Below, piece by piece: positions 1-7,870 of a stretch of 64,000 nucleotides of DNA (position 1 is its first letter; each line of letters begins with the position of its first letter). This DNA comes from Candidatus Nitrospira allomarina (lineage in GTDB: Bacteria > Nitrospirota > Nitrospiria > Nitrospirales > UBA8639). The DNA is taken from contig NZ_CP116967.1 of the NCBI RefSeq assembly GCF_032050975.1, positions 2,229,001 through 2,293,000 of the forward strand, written 5' to 3'. The translations under genes were made by a program, and so were the position numbers. The notes beneath the pieces are model-generated. The model worked only from the letters and a program-made list of their open reading frames with translations. It was not told where the DNA came from and did no database searches.

Positions 1-510
1 CCGGACATGCACCCTGTCACGCAAATGCTTCACGAGCTCTATGCCAATGTCGGGGATCTGTCCGATGATATCCGGCGTTTGGCCTACCAGTATCATCCGT
101 CGATCCTGGATGACCTTGGCTTGGGCTCGGCTCTTCGCTCGTTGTGCGAAGACTTTGAGAAGTGGGAAGGGATCTCGGTCACGTGTGAATTGGCTGATAG
201 AGCAGGAAGAATTTCACAAGCGGTGGGCACATGTCTGTACCGTGTGGCACAAGAGAGCCTGCGGAATGTGGTAAGACATGCTCAGGCTTCGGCAGTCCAT
301 CTCGTTTTACGGAATGAAGGACCGGACATTATTCTCTCAATTCACGACAATGGAAAAGGATTCGAGGTGGACGGGGTTCTTTCTCGAGGGTTGGGATTTG
401 TCAGCATGAGAGAGCGGGTTCGTCTGGTGGGTGGAACCCTGTTCGTGGAGAGTCAGCCTGGCTATGGAACAACTGTGAAGGTGTCAATTGCTGTAAACGC
501 TCAGTCGTGA
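1..510 (+). CDS. NarX/DegS-type sensor histidine kinase, C-terminal part
   Basis: This is the end of a sensor kinase cut by the left edge of the window; the frame is open to base 1. It shows the tail of a HisKA_3 dimerisation helix (LAYQYHPSILDDLGL) and then an HATPase_c domain with an N box (YRVAQESLRNVVRHA), a G1 box (DNGKGF) and a G2 box (GLGFVSMRERV). The phospho-accepting His must lie upstream of the window. The kinase is followed by two NarL-type response regulators on the same strand, so it is their likely partner. Its catalytic part closely resembles the complete kinase at 35570-37297. The signal it senses cannot be read from this fragment. Confidence 0.9.
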   Translation, partial: PDMHPVTQMLHELYANVGDLSDDIRRLAYQYHPSILDDLGLGSALRSLCEDFEKWEGISVTCELADRAGRISQAVGTCLYRVAQESLRNVVRHAQASAVHLVLRNEGPDIILSIHDNGKGFEVDGVLSRGLGFVSMRERVRLVGGTLFVESQPGYGTTVKVSIAVNAQS

Positions 511-629
511 GACCTTAGGAGTTATGGGCAACAATGGGGAGACAGAAATCAGGAAGGATGCCCGCTACAAACTGTGGGGCATGAACATCTCTGTCATCGT
601 GAGTGAAGCGAAGGATCTGGCTGAGCCGA

Positions 630-678
630 GACCTCGTCAACCTGGGCACAGATCCTTCGCCGCTGGCTCAGGATGACA
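630..678 (-). repeat. Dispersed repeat, copy 1 (inverted relative to 53225-53273)
   Basis: Read on the minus strand, this stretch carries a CATCCTGAGCC core followed by GGCGAAGGATCTGTG and CCAGGTTGA. The same words in the same order occur on the plus strand at about 53225-53273, with a few mismatches. It lies between a kinase end and a response regulator start and shows no coding signal. It looks like a short dispersed intergenic repeat; how it moves is unknown. Confidence 0.55.
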
Positions 679-802
679 TACTCTTCCACCATCCCCGCCG
701 GCAACCGATGTCGAGAATGGTAGTAGGGGGGACGGATAAGGACTGGGACCAACGAATGCCTATGCGAATGAGCAAAAAGTGGAACGACATAGGGCATAGG
801 TT

Positions 803-1450
803 ATGGTGACACGACCCCGTATCCTATTAGCCGATGACCATGCATTGGTCCTGGAAGGCCTGGCCAAACTGGTCACTGAGGATTGCGACCTTGTCGGGAA
901 AGTGGAGGATGGACGAGCCCTTATCCAGGCCGCTCAGAAGTTGGAACCGGATGTCATCGTTTTAGACATTTCCATGCCAAAATTGAATGGATTGGATGCC
1001 GCCCGTCAACTGAAGAAATTACTTCCATCGATCAAGCTGATTTTTCTGACCATGCATGCGGATCCTCTATATGCAAAGGAAGCCTTTCAAATCGGGGCCT
1101 CCGGCTTTCTCTTAAAACGTTCTGCGGCTTCAGAGTTGATGCAAGCTATCAATGCCGTAATGAAAGGCCAGTACTACGTGACCCCGGCCATTGCCAAGGA
1201 TTTTCTGAGTACGTTCACTCAGGAAATGCCGGCTCCTCAAGATGAGGCAAGCTCTCTCACGCCTCGGCAGCGGGAAGTGCTGCAACTTATTGCCGAAGGC
1301 TACAGCACCAAAGAGATGGCGACAATTTTACACGTATCTCCCAAAACCATTGAATTTCATCGAGCCAAGATTTTTCGGGAATTAAACTGTCAAAGCACGG
1401 CGGAATTAACGAGATATGCCATTACCCATGGTCTCGTGTCTCCGGAATAG
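803..1450 (+). CDS. NarL/FixJ-family response regulator
   Basis: The 215-residue protein is a canonical two-domain transcription factor. The receiver domain (about 4-120) has the acidic pair D11-D12, the phospho-accepting D55 in VLDISMP, T83 and K105. A LuxR-type helix-turn-helix (about 148-210) follows, with LTPRQREVLQLIAEG and the recognition region TKEMATILHVSPKTIEFHRA. It lies downstream of the kinase fragment and upstream of a close paralogue, RR2, which points to one signalling locus with two outputs. Targets are not shown directly. The CTAGG palindromes found nearby are candidate binding sites for this protein or RR2. The ATG has only a weak AGG-type ribosome site. Confidence 0.92.
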   Translation: MVTRPRILLADDHALVLEGLAKLVTEDCDLVGKVEDGRALIQAAQKLEPDVIVLDISMPKLNGLDAARQLKKLLPSIKLIFLTMHADPLYAKEAFQIGASGFLLKRSAASELMQAINAVMKGQYYVTPAIAKDFLSTFTQEMPAPQDEASSLTPRQREVLQLIAEGYSTKEMATILHVSPKTIEFHRAKIFRELNCQSTAELTRYAITHGLVSPE

Positions 1451-1469
1451 AAATTTGGGGAATCTCTAA

Positions 1470-1509
1470 ACTAGGAAAATTTCTCTCGAAAACTAGGGAT
1501 TTCCCTAGT
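1470..1509 (+). promoter_or_regulatory. CTAGG tandem palindrome element, copy A (before RR2)
   Basis: A CTAGG half-site begins at 1471, and exactly 22 bp later a palindrome of 18 bases reads ACTAGGGATTTCCCTAGT (1492-1509). An AT-rich stretch near 1528-1535 (TTTATATT) could be the -10 region, which would put the palindrome centre near -40. The spacing and palindrome recur at 2304-2343 and 6626-6665. It is probably an activator site for a dimeric LuxR-family regulator and may autoregulate RR2. Confidence 0.7.
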
Positions 1510-1578
1510 GGTGGTTTGCCCGTCCTTGTTTATATTACTTACCCCATTCAGACGGGGAACAATTTTTTGAAGGGTCAA

Positions 1579-2274
1579 GTGCCGGTGCCGGTCTCACATC
1601 CTTCTTATCCAAGCTCATGTGCCGGGAAATCCTCAAGGGACCTTCCCCGTATTATGTTGGCAGATGATCATCCCATGGTCTTAGAGGGGGTGGCAAAGCT
1701 TGTAGAGGATTTTGGCGTGGTCGTGGGGAAAGTGGAAGATGGACGATTACTGATTGAAGTCGCTTCACATTTGAACCCGGATGTGGTGATCATGGATATT
1801 TCAATGCCGAGTTTAAATGGGCTGGAATCGGCACGCCATCTCCAAAAACTTGTTCCCCGTAGTAAAATCATTTTTCTGACGATGCATGCGGATCCCGCTT
1901 ATATTACTGCGGCATTTGAGGCCGGAGCCTCCGGATATCTCATGAAACGGTCTGCCGGTTCAGAACTGCAGTTGGCGGTAAAGACGGTGTTGGCGGGCCG
2001 CCGGTATGTCACGCCTCTCGCCCTGCGGGGGGAGGTCTCGCTTAATGATTTCCTGGGAGGGGAAAAATCGTTGTTTAAGCTACTTATTCCTCGTCAGCGG
2101 GAAGTCTTGCAGTTGATCGCCGAAGGCCGTTCCACCAAAGCCATCGCTACCCTTCTCAATATTTCCACCAAAACGGTAGAATTTCATAAAGCCAAGGTCA
2201 TGGAAACTTTAGGGATGCATACGATTCCAGAGTTAACCCAGTTTGCGGTTGCTCAAGGCCTGGTTGAGAAGTAG
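1579..2274 (+). CDS. NarL/FixJ-family response regulator (RR2)
   Basis: This second NarL-type regulator is a close paralogue of the one at 803-1450. From the GTG at 1579, which has AAGGG just upstream, the protein has 231 residues. The receiver shows D29-D30 and the acceptor D73 in IMDISMP, a Thr in FLTMHAD, and a Lys in YLMKRSAG. The C-terminal LuxR helix-turn-helix contains PRQREVLQLIAEGRSTKAIA. The N-terminal 20 residues before the first strand are unusual, so a start at an upstream TTG (1516) or at ATG 1654 cannot be excluded; the last would remove the first strand. The CTAGG element lies 70 bp upstream of the GTG, so the gene may control its own expression. Confidence 0.88.
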   Translation: MPVPVSHPSYPSSCAGKSSRDLPRIMLADDHPMVLEGVAKLVEDFGVVVGKVEDGRLLIEVASHLNPDVVIMDISMPSLNGLESARHLQKLVPRSKIIFLTMHADPAYITAAFEAGASGYLMKRSAGSELQLAVKTVLAGRRYVTPLALRGEVSLNDFLGGEKSLFKLLIPRQREVLQLIAEGRSTKAIATLLNISTKTVEFHKAKVMETLGMHTIPELTQFAVAQGLVEK

Positions 2275-2303
2275 GCAATTCCGATCATCTCTCCGCACTT
2301 CAT

Positions 2304-2343
2304 CCTAGGATTATTTCCCGAAAGGACTAGGGGTTTCCCTAGT
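2304..2343 (+). promoter_or_regulatory. CTAGG tandem palindrome element, copy B (before the CBS-receiver gene)
   Basis: CTAGGA begins at 2305 and a palindrome, ACTAGGGGTTTCCCTAGT, occupies 2326-2343. The two CTAGG words are again 22 bp apart. A GTATTTTAC stretch near 2364-2373 is a plausible -10 region, placing the palindrome near -43. The layout matches copies A and C, and the next gene starts at 2452, leaving room for an untranslated leader. Confidence 0.7.
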
Positions 2344-2451
2344 TCTTTTTTTTAACGTCGATCGGTATTTTACACCCTCACTTTAGCCACAAATTCCCCC
2401 TTTACTTTGATGGTTTCATGGTTGAAACCCATGTGAAAGAGAGGCTCACGG

Positions 2452-3492
2452 ATGAACCACCTTTTTTCATCTTCTCCGTCGGCGGAAAATCTGATGAATA
2501 CCGCAGCCGTTCCTCTTCGACCCGGTCGTTTTGAGAAGGGTTTGGCTTTGCAATTTCTCTCCGGTCAATACAGCGGATGGCCGGTAGTCGATTCCACCAG
2601 AGAAATCCTGGGCGTCGTGACCGAACTTCGTCTGTTACAAGCCTGTTCCCGCGTGAATTCCCTGGATGAACTCATGGTCGAAGACACCATGTCTACGCCG
2701 GTATTTGTGTTTGAGCAGGATCCGCTCGATGTCGTGATGAAGTTGATGGTTCAAAGCCAGGTTTTGAGAATGCCGGTGGTTCGTGAGCGGCAGCTTGTCG
2801 GAGTCATTTCCCGGGGAGATGTCTTACGGTATAGCCTCCCGTTATCTTCGCCTGCCTCCCAATTCGTGTTTTCCTGTGGCTGGTGTGAACGGGTTTATGA
2901 TCCCTCTGAGAGGCTGATCGGAACAGATGACTGGCAAACCTTGGATGCCTATTTATCAAGCCATCAACTCACATTTTCGGATATCGAGCCGGCGCAAACC
3001 TATTGCCCTTCCTGTCTGGAAATTCTTCAGGCGCTTCAAACCACATCGCATGGCAGCTCGCGTGCCGGGACCGTTGTCCATCAGGAGGTCCGTCCCTGTT
3101 TGTTGGTGGTCGATGATGATCCATCCATAGCCGGGTTGTTGGTTCAAGCCCTTCAGGAGTGGGGCTATGAGGTGCTTGTTGCGAGAAATGGGCGGGAGGG
3201 CCTTGATCTGTTGGGCGGCCGTTGCGTGGATGGAATTTTACTGGATATGCACATGCCCATCATGGATGGGCGTACCATGTTGGATGAACTACGGTGGTTG
3301 GGACATCAGATGCCGGTGCTCATGATGTCGGGAGCGTCAGAGACATCCTTGCTCCGGCGGATGTTGCAGGAAGGTGCTCAAGGATTTTTCCTGAAACCGT
3401 TTCATCTCGCTTCCGTCCAACAGGCCTGTCGCAAGATTTTTCAAAACGATGAGGATAAGGCAGAGGTCTCCTCTCGTTTCCATGTGGCTTGA
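2452..3492 (+). CDS. Tandem CBS, cysteine-motif and receiver-domain fusion protein
   Basis: The 346-residue soluble protein joins three modules. Two CBS motifs (about 30-130; VVDSTREILGVVTE and MPVVRERQLVGVISRGD) probably bind an adenine nucleotide. A middle segment (about 138-195) carries C142-x2-C145 and C185-x2-C188 and resembles the CxxC...SHG..CPxC segment found in many bacterial signalling proteins; it probably binds zinc or another metal. The C-terminal receiver (about 214-335) has D221-D223 and the acceptor D265 in LLDMHMP. There is no DNA-binding output domain. Preceded by regulatory element B, it may join nucleotide sensing to phosphorelay input. The ATG at 2452 fits the family start; GAGAGG upstream can act as ribosome site. 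Confidence 0.87.
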   Translation: MNHLFSSSPSAENLMNTAAVPLRPGRFEKGLALQFLSGQYSGWPVVDSTREILGVVTELRLLQACSRVNSLDELMVEDTMSTPVFVFEQDPLDVVMKLMVQSQVLRMPVVRERQLVGVISRGDVLRYSLPLSSPASQFVFSCGWCERVYDPSERLIGTDDWQTLDAYLSSHQLTFSDIEPAQTYCPSCLEILQALQTTSHGSSRAGTVVHQEVRPCLLVVDDDPSIAGLLVQALQEWGYEVLVARNGREGLDLLGGRCVDGILLDMHMPIMDGRTMLDELRWLGHQMPVLMMSGASETSLLRRMLQEGAQGFFLKPFHLASVQQACRKIFQNDEDKAEVSSRFHVA

Positions 3493-3542
3493 TTGAAAAC
3501 AGGAATCCGGTTAGGGCTGATGGATTTTTATAGGGGGGAGCC

Positions 3543-3713
3543 ATGAATGAACATAGGGCCGGTCGTATAAATGGAACCCTTGGTAACGGGAGGAGAGAAG
3601 TCTGCGCCCATCAACGCCTGGTAGACGAACCGGTCAATGAGAAAGGCGCGAAAACGGGGCACCTGGTTTGTCGGGAATGTGGTGAGGTCATCCATAATCC
3701 TGTGAAAGTCTGA
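3543..3713 (+). CDS. Small putative zinc-ribbon protein (56 aa)
   Basis: This short gene has a strong ribosome site, GGGGGGAG, just before its ATG. The product has 56 residues. It is basic at the N-terminus, has a CAH motif near residue 21 and ends in LVCRECGEVIHNP, a CxxC knuckle. With only one clear CxxC pair it may use the upstream Cys/His or dimerise to hold a metal. It follows the CBS-receiver gene by 50 bp on the same strand and may be co-transcribed. I do not recognise a named family. Confidence 0.55.
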   Translation: MNEHRAGRINGTLGNGRREVCAHQRLVDEPVNEKGAKTGHLVCRECGEVIHNPVKV

Positions 3714-3985
3714 ATTCGATGGAGATGAATGCCATTCTCCGGGTCTTATTGAAAGAAGGTAAAAGGCCTGTGACGCTTCATGACGCTGATTGTGCCAGAG
3801 CAGAGTGCGTTGTGTGGCCGCGACAGACCACACGAGGGTTTGAACGATTTGTTATGTCTGTACCCATGAGTCTTCAATCCGGTTTGATCGTCGCAGAAAA
3901 GGGCGCGTCTCTATTCTGCTCATCTGTCTTGAGATGATGTCGAGGTATACTAATTTCAGGGCAATACAAGGCGGAGGTTGATTCA

Positions 3986-4231
3986 ATGAAAGATATTTCA
4001 TGCGAGTCCAACAAACAGGGAGAAATGCAAAGTCTGCCGGTTTCTGTCGATGTAACTCAGGATATGAGGCATGATGGTTCTTCCGATTCGCTGGAGATCA
4101 AGATTGACAATCTTGCCCATGAGATCTCCAGGCGGGGAGGTGAGCATAAAGGCCCAAGTTTAGCCAGTTGGTTGAAAGCCGCAAGGGAGATTCTGTCCGA
4201 GGATTCTGAACGGCCGCAATTAACTGCCTAA
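3986..4231 (+). CDS. Small DUF2934-like protein
   Basis: The 81-residue protein starts at an ATG with a good ribosome site (GGCGGAGG). Residues about 42-75 (LAHEISRRGGEHKG, then SLASWLKAAREIL) match the pattern of the short DUF2934 helix pair, whose consensus runs IA..AYELWEARG...G.DLEDWLQAERE. The N-terminal 40 residues are polar and look unstructured. No enzymatic motif is present. Related segments occur in the proteins at 7871-8119 and 16315-16878, so this genome uses the module repeatedly. The function of DUF2934 is unknown to me. Confidence 0.6.
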   Translation: MKDISCESNKQGEMQSLPVSVDVTQDMRHDGSSDSLEIKIDNLAHEISRRGGEHKGPSLASWLKAAREILSEDSERPQLTA

Positions 4232-4402
4232 AGCCTGTTTGCTTGGTTCGAGAGTTTTAATCGGGTCCTTATTTCCACGCCGGAATTCTGACTATTCAAA
4301 ATGTTTTCTATCTTCTGAAGCTGAGTTTCTGTTGGTGACGGCGGGGATGACTACGGGGGACGGATAGACTCGGTATTTTTGATTCGGACTTCCATCAGAA
4401 AC

Positions 4403-4443
4403 CTAGGAGAATTATCTTGGTTTTTAGAAAAATACTCAGTATT
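4403..4443 (+). promoter_or_regulatory. Degenerate CTAGG element, copy D (before guanylyltransferase 1)
   Basis: CTAGGA begins at 4403. About 21 bp later TTTAGAAAAATACTCAGT (4423-4440) matches copy C of the palindrome at 12 of 18 positions. It contains its own perfect 13-bp palindrome, AATACTCAGTATT (4431-4443). Downstream, TTTATAAAGGACC (4455-4467) closely resembles TTTATAAGGACC after copy C, before the paralogous gene. This supports a shared promoter design, though this copy has diverged. Confidence 0.5.
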
Positions 4444-4527
4444 CGTCTTACTACTTTATAAAGGACCGAGTAGCTATATTCATAGCTTTCATACAATTTT
4501 TTCGTGCAAAGGAAGGAGCTCCGCCCT

Positions 4528-5505
4528 ATGTCTCAATCCCATGCCTTATGGTCCGTGATTCTCGCCGGTGGGAAGGGGGAACGAACGCGTCCGTTTATTG
4601 AACGATGGTTAGGCTATCCCAAACCCAAACAGTACTGTGCATTCGTGGGAAACCGGTCGATGCTGCAACACACCTTAGACCGTGCGGATCGCCTTGGGGC
4701 TCCTCATAAAAAAATCACGGTGGTGGCCCAAACCCATCAAGGGTTCGCGGGTGAGGCCTTAGGAGGTCAGCGGGCAGGACAAGTGATTCTTGAACCGAAC
4801 TATTGCGGCACCGCCTCCGGGATGTTTCTCCCTCTCACCTATGTCCGGGCATGGGATCCTAGTGCCACAGTGGTCATTTTTCCTTCTGACCATTTTGTGT
4901 TTCCGGAAAATCGTTTTCTTGAATTGGTTCGGCGTGCCATAAGCGGGAGTCGTATTCTTCAGGATCGACTCCTGTTGTTGGGGGTACGTCCCACTCATCT
5001 TGAATTGGACTATGGCTGGATGAATGTGGGGGGGGTATTGGGCTGGAGTGGAGGATCGTGTATTCGGCAAGTCGATTCATTTGTTGAGCAACTGGACCAC
5101 ATTCAGGCCCTCAATGCCATGGCCAAAGGAGCACTCTGGAACACATCGGTAATCGTTGGCAAAGTTTCAACCATCTGGAGGCTTGGATGGCAATTCGTTC
5201 CTGCCATCATGGAACGGTTTGAGCGATTAGGAAAAGCCATCGGGAGCACTCATGAGGGTCGCATGCTTCGTCAGTTATATCAGAAAATGCCCATATTAGA
5301 TGTGTCTACCGAATTTCTCCAGCGCGTTCCTGAGCGCCTGGGAATGATTGAGCTGGAAGACGTGCTTTGGAGTGATTGGGAAGGCTCAGACCGTATTCGT
5401 CACACACTGAATGTAATTGGAAAGGAACCTGCGTTCCCCTCTGAGCTTGTCACCATGCCCTGTTCCTCATCTCATGCACTCTCCTTCCTTGAAGTGACCC
5501 GGTGA
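4528..5505 (+). CDS. Mannose-1-phosphate guanylyltransferase-like nucleotidyltransferase 1
   Basis: The 325-residue enzyme belongs to the NTP_transferase superfamily and most resembles GDP-mannose pyrophosphorylases. Those use mannose-1-phosphate and GTP to make GDP-mannose for polysaccharides. The pyrophosphorylase signature VILAGGKGERTRPFI is at residues 10-24, followed by PKPKQYCAF, LEPNYCGTASG and the metal-site region IFPSDHFVFP. The usual C-terminal isomerase or hexapeptide domain is missing. The ATG at 4528 has AAGGAG 11 bp upstream; a GTG at 4504 is an alternative. The paralogue at 6764-7744 is about the same length. Sugar specificity is inferred. Confidence 0.8.
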   Translation: MSQSHALWSVILAGGKGERTRPFIERWLGYPKPKQYCAFVGNRSMLQHTLDRADRLGAPHKKITVVAQTHQGFAGEALGGQRAGQVILEPNYCGTASGMFLPLTYVRAWDPSATVVIFPSDHFVFPENRFLELVRRAISGSRILQDRLLLLGVRPTHLELDYGWMNVGGVLGWSGGSCIRQVDSFVEQLDHIQALNAMAKGALWNTSVIVGKVSTIWRLGWQFVPAIMERFERLGKAIGSTHEGRMLRQLYQKMPILDVSTEFLQRVPERLGMIELEDVLWSDWEGSDRIRHTLNVIGKEPAFPSELVTMPCSSSHALSFLEVTR

Positions 5506-6145
5506 GTCGTAAACGCGTATTAGCAATAAGCAACCCCAAGAACCGGAAGAACAGCCTGGCGCAACTCGGCAAGGCAGGAGATTGTCGGGTAGGCCACCAC
5601 GAGCGAAGTCTGGAACAGCCATACTTGCTGCCTCATCCCGCGAAGGACGGCGGAGATCTGTCCTCAATGAAAACCGCAGGGGTTTCCGAGGCATACGGTT
5701 AGAAATGACTTCGATGGGACTCAGTTGTCGATACACGATATCAATTGTGCCGACTCTGCTCGGGTACCCTCCCGCCCAATCCTGAAAGGAAATCATCTTG
5801 GAATGACCCAATTCCGTCTTGGTTCCTCATAATAAATCTTGGGAATGACCCATGGGGCTGATTCCCCGTTTTTCTCCCTTAGTTGTTGCAATCTTCAACA
5901 GTTCCCCATTAAACCCTGTAGCTTTTTTGGCCAAGAGACCTTTCCCGGCCTAGTCCTTTTCCTCAGAACCCATTGCGAACAGAGAGAATTGGTTCGAGGC
6001 CCTCTCCTGGCATAACCCTCGCTAAAGAAAAAATAGCGGGTCCCTACCTTCAGTGGCAGGTGAGCCATTTACCGGGGTGCTTCCGTGGAAGGTACGACGT
6101 GAGGCCCGGTCACAAATTAGTGTCTCGGGGGTGAAAGATAAAGGT
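5506..6145 (+). other. Intergenic stretch without a convincing gene
   Basis: About 640 bases lie between guanylyltransferase 1 and the SpoIIAA-like gene. Short frames exist on both strands but none has a ribosome site with a recognisable protein. Two imperfect direct copies of CTTGG(G)AATGACCCA lie near 5799 and 5836. The promoter of the next gene probably lies near the 3' end. Confidence 0.5.
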
Positions 6146-6502
6146 ATGTATCGGATTTTAGATGAAAGTGAAGCCGGAAGTGTGGGAATTCGGGTTGAGG
6201 GGAAATTATCAGTCGAAGAGTATGATCTCTTGAATGCCTACCTGGAACAGTTAATGCAAGAAGTTGGGCCGATTAATTTCTTGTGCGATTTGGCAACCCT
6301 TGAAGGCGAAAATGGGCAAGCCTTATGGGAGGAGATGACTGATCATCTGCGGAACGCCCAAGCATATCAACGAATTGCGGTGGTGGGAAACCGACGATGG
6401 TCGGAGGGCGGACCAAAGGTTTCTGTTCCCTGGCCCAGTACTCAGTTCAAATATTTCACACCAGACCAGACCGACGAGGCCTGGCATTGGGTAAAGGGGT
6501 GA
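6146..6502 (+). CDS. SpoIIAA-like (STAS-related) protein
   Basis: The 118-residue product begins MYRILDESEAGSVGIRVEGK, the usual start of SpoIIAA-like proteins (PF11964). These have an STAS-like fold and are thought to act in signalling or lipid-related binding. The middle (PINFLCDLATLEGE) and the segment AYQRIAVVGNRRWSEGG also fit that family. I placed the start at ATG 6146 because homology begins there. A GTG at 6131 and an ATG at 6053 are in frame upstream, and the ribosome site is not clear. It sits between two sugar-nucleotide transferase genes but has no obvious link to them. Confidence 0.68.
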   Translation: MYRILDESEAGSVGIRVEGKLSVEEYDLLNAYLEQLMQEVGPINFLCDLATLEGENGQALWEEMTDHLRNAQAYQRIAVVGNRRWSEGGPKVSVPWPSTQFKYFTPDQTDEAWHWVKG

Positions 6503-6625
6503 GATGCTCAAAACCATGGCCATGGATTCCGTAGAGAAAGCGTGGCCGTGAAAAAATGTGGCGTTCGTGGGTGAACGGCTGTTTGAGTTGAAATTTTGAT
6601 CAGGTATTCTCGATTCTTAATATCT

Positions 6626-6665
6626 CCTAGGGACTTTTTCCTGATTGACTAGGGAAATTCCTAGT
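6626..6665 (+). promoter_or_regulatory. CTAGG tandem palindrome element, copy C (before guanylyltransferase 2)
   Basis: CTAGGG begins at 6627 and the palindrome ACTAGGGAAATTCCTAGT lies at 6648-6665. The CTAGG spacing is again 22 bp. TTTATAAGGACC at 6686-6697 may hold the -10 region, putting the palindrome centre near -41, the classical position for an activator touching RNA polymerase. This copy drives the paralogue of the gene behind copy D. Confidence 0.7.
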
Positions 6666-6763
6666 TCCTTCCTTGGGGGGAATGTTTTATAAGGACCTTT
6701 TTAAAGTGGGGATATCCGTCATTGTGCTTTGGCATTCATGACCCAGGGAGGGAGATGAAGAAC

Positions 6764-7744
6764 ATGCTGAGAGCCGGAGCCAATCCGTTGTGGTCGATTA
6801 TTTTAGCTGGGGGTGAAGGGGAAAGGACCCGCCCGTTTATCGAACAGTGGTTGGGCGGGCATAAACCCAAGCAGTATTGTACCTTTGTCGGAAATCGATC
6901 CATGCTTCAACATACGCTGGATCGGGCCGACCGATTGGTCAGACCTGAACACAAAGTCACGGTGATCGGTCGAAACCATCGGGAGTTTTTGAATAACGCT
7001 GTGGAGGGAGATACCTCTGGACACGTTATTGTTCAGCCCCAGAATTGCGGAACAGCCGCAGGAGTGTTCCTTCCACTGACCTTTGTTCGAGCCTGGGATG
7101 CTGACGCTACAGTCGTCATTTTCCCATCCGATCATTTTGTCTTTCCGGAAGCTCGTTTTCTCGAAACGATCAGGCGGGGGATTCGCGCAAATCACTTTCT
7201 CCAGGATCGTTTGGTCCTGTTTGGCGTGTCTCCTTCACATCCTGAGCTGGACTATGGGTGGATTAACCTGGGCGAAGTTCTGGGTTGGAGCAATGGATCA
7301 TGTATTCGCCAGGTTGGTTCCTTTCTTGAAAAACCAGACCTTCTTGAAGGGCAACAGGTCATGGCAAGCGGCGCTCTTTGGAACACCCTGGTGATTGTGG
7401 CAAAAGTGGCCACGCTCTGGAAACTTGGTTGGCAACACCTACCGGTTATGATGGAGCGGTTTGAACGGTTAGGCGCGACGATTGGAACTGTGCACGAACA
7501 TGAAACGCTTCACGACATCTATCGAGATATGCCTGTTCTGGACTTTTCTCGTGCATTGCTTCAAAGGATTCCTGAGCATCTGGGAGTGATGGAATTCGAG
7601 GAAGTGCTGTGGAGTGATTGGGGACAACCCGAACGCATTGCCCATACACTCAACACTCTTGGGAAAAAACCTGCATTTCCTTCCGAAATTTTGCAAAGGT
7701 CCTTGGCTCCCACCGATGCCATTCCTCACCTGGGGGTGACGTGA
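6764..7744 (+). CDS. Mannose-1-phosphate guanylyltransferase-like nucleotidyltransferase 2
   Basis: The 326-residue protein is a close paralogue of the one at 4528-5505. It shares the signature IILAGGEGERTRPFIEQWLG, PKQYCTFVGNRSMLQHT, VQPQNCGTAAG and IFPSDHFVFPEARF, and ends in a similar short tail. It should also transfer a nucleotide to a sugar phosphate. I chose ATG 6764 because GGGAGGG lies about 11 bp upstream, as in the paralogue; ATG 6755 and TTG 6722 are alternatives. A broken third copy lies at about 14208-14453. Two kept copies with the same upstream element suggest one regulated function, possibly stress-induced polysaccharide or glycoconjugate synthesis. Confidence 0.8.
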   Translation: MLRAGANPLWSIILAGGEGERTRPFIEQWLGGHKPKQYCTFVGNRSMLQHTLDRADRLVRPEHKVTVIGRNHREFLNNAVEGDTSGHVIVQPQNCGTAAGVFLPLTFVRAWDADATVVIFPSDHFVFPEARFLETIRRGIRANHFLQDRLVLFGVSPSHPELDYGWINLGEVLGWSNGSCIRQVGSFLEKPDLLEGQQVMASGALWNTLVIVAKVATLWKLGWQHLPVMMERFERLGATIGTVHEHETLHDIYRDMPVLDFSRALLQRIPEHLGVMEFEEVLWSDWGQPERIAHTLNTLGKKPAFPSEILQRSLAPTDAIPHLGVT

Positions 7745-7870
7745 TGGTGAATAAGCTAAGTATTAACTAACCGAAACACCTCAAAATTCCTCCTCAGCCG
7801 GTGGGATCAAGGGCGTAATCAGCAAAAAGACGTCATTATAAGAGCGGTCCCTTGAGAAGTTCATGAGAGT

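Noticed and set aside
3719-3937. Plus-strand frame of 72 residues after the small zinc protein
   Set aside because: No ribosome site, no recognisable sequence, and the region has no other sign of coding.
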